Below are positions 62,806-64,000 of a stretch of 64,000 nucleotides of DNA, piece after piece; positions within the stretch are counted from its first letter, which is position 1; every line of letters starts with the position of its first letter. The position numbers and the translations under genes were made by a program. A model generated the notes under the pieces. The model had not been told where the DNA came from and made no database searches. It worked only from the letters and a program-made list of their open reading frames with translations. The DNA is from Neocallimastix lanati (nom. inval.) (taxonomy: Eukaryota > Neocallimastigomycota > Neocallimastigomycetes > Neocallimastigales > Neocallimastigaceae). Location of the stretch: the NCBI GenBank assembly GCA_016946835.1, contig JACVTC010000142.1, positions 245,001 to 309,000 of the forward strand, written 5' to 3'.

Positions 62806-63524
62806 TTAGGTGTTTTATGTAAATTTTGTTTGGAGTATTAAAATTTAATTAATCTAACATTTTAATTATGTTATTTTAGACATTTAAATTTATTAATAAA
62901 TAATATAAGTTCGTTCAATTTAATTAAGATTCCATATTTCAGTTAATTTTTCTTGTAGGTTAATTTTCTAATTTTTCGCTATTAGGCTTCTTTAATATAC
63001 AAATGTATAATTTAGTCATTTTTGTATCTTAAGAAATATTAGTTTTATCATGTATTGAAACTTTAAGTATTACTTAAATATTTCAATTTTCTTGAATGTT
63101 GAAAGGTTACAATTTTCTTATATTATTGGATAATATCTTTATATGTTGAAGATAATTAACTAGAATTTGATATACGTTTTCTGGTCAGTTATACATAAAT
63201 TTAAATTTTCAGTGACCACTATTCCCCCTCAAATCTAAATATTTTGAAATAAAAATATAGATTTGTAAATGAAAATATTAAATTGATTGTAATAGTTAAT
63301 TAAATAATTGCACCATACAATTAATGAAAGTATTATAAATTATAAAAAATATAAAAATCAGTTTAATCTTAATTAAACATGAAATATCCGCTAGATTAAT
63401 TGGAAGTTAAGTACCAATGGTGGCTAAAACTCACTATTTTAAGTGGAAATATGAGGTGTCAAATATATATGAAATGGAGCCCTTTCAATGAAGGTCTTAC
63501 ACCATCTATTATTATTATCTATGA

Positions 63525-63655
63525 TTTAGCTCATTTCACGCTAAGTTAAATCATGATATTATATTAAATTTAAATGAAAATACCTATTTCACACTAGGTA
63601 ATCAATTATTATAATTATTGAAGAATATGCTCATTTCACGCTAAGCATTTCTATT
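63525..63655. repeat. Three-unit repeat with hairpin motif
   Basis: tcatttcacgctaag occurs at about 63533 and 63629, with a variant atttcacactagg at about 63586. Read on the minus strand, cttagcgtgaaatgagc can fold on itself. The unit spacing is about 50 bp. Confidence 0.7.
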
Positions 63656-64000
63656 TTGTTTATGAATAATATGTACTAATTATAATATATGTTGGTACTT
63701 AGTGACATCCTCCTTCGAATATCCGTTTTGTAGTTAAGCAGTAACTATTAAGTATATTCGGATAAAATTTAAGTATACGTGTTTCACTATTTAATAATAT
63801 ACTATATATTTGTACAATATTTTGGGAGAATAATTAACCTCAAGTTAATTATAATTTCTTTCATTTATAAGTAATTTCTTATATATTAATTCTGTGTTAA
63901 TTATAAATTAATGATATATATTCTTTTATTATTTAGAAATGTAAGAATATTTTAATGTGTGTGTGTGTGATTAACTTCTATAAGAAAGATATATGTTATT

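Larger units (their letters stand above)
62227..64000 (-). mobile_element. Non-coding body of the third LTR element (partial)
   Basis: No open frame of note in 1.77 kb, where a copia element would show RNase H and reverse transcriptase. Instead there are three polypurine-like blocks (complements of ttccccct at about 62227, 62464 and 63222) and two related modules (about 62464-62810 and 63222-63760) with short hairpin repeats. This would suit a large non-autonomous LTR element, or a badly decayed one. Its other LTR is outside the window. Confidence 0.5.

Noticed and set aside
1-64000. Dictyostelid or Plasmodium origin
   Set aside because: The AT bias fits, but the Atf1-type basic region, Ty1/copia plus FLYWCH-type MULE content and the protein style fit gut fungi better. 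This is inference, not proof.

Overview
The window looks like nuclear DNA of an anaerobic gut fungus (Neocallimastigomycota, e.g. Piromyces, Neocallimastix or Anaeromyces). Intergenic DNA and introns are almost pure A+T with long homopolymers and short-unit arrays. Genes stand out as islands of better base composition. Introns are GT-AG, proteins carry long low-complexity tails, and the bZIP gene has the fungal Atf1-type basic region. The assignment is by inference; no rRNA or mitochondrial marker is present.

Layout: 1-15147 is gene-free AT-rich repeat DNA with one hairpin resembling an H/ACA RNA near 7.6 kb. 15148-20607 (+) is one intronless gene for a giant Atf1/ATF2-type bZIP transcription factor (1819 aa). 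20608-23655 is a convergent intergenic region. 23656-29127 (-) is a multi-exon RhoGEF (DH-PH) gene. 29128-34847 is a divergent intergenic region with several tandem repeats and a fold-back element. 34848-39484 (+) is a 12-exon EDEM3-like ER mannosidase (GH47 plus PA domain) of about 943 aa.

From about 41.27 kb to the end the DNA is a stack of transposons. At least four LTR-retroelement units lie head to tail, all reading on the minus strand, each separated by a remnant of one (AAT)n microsatellite: a decayed LTR (41289-41531), a Ty1/copia element (41597-46785), a second Ty1/copia element (46809-62001), and a third LTR (62010-62226) whose non-coding body runs off the window. All coding copies are broken fossils.

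The most unusual structure is the second copia element. Each of its two LTRs is split at the same site, with the same 10-bp duplication TGATATTAAC, by a MULE-type (Mutator-like) DNA transposon in the same orientation. The MULE in the 3' LTR has in turn been hit in its terminal repeat by another MULE (46993-51408) carrying a roughly 1-kb satellite array. Primer-binding sites of the copia elements resemble the anticodon arm of tRNA-Lys(CUU), pointing to half-tRNA priming. The third element's body holds two related hairpin-rich non-coding modules that I cannot assign to any known family.

The three host genes (nuclear transcription factor, cytoplasmic GTPase regulator, ER glycoprotein quality control) show no functional link; their neighbourhood looks incidental.
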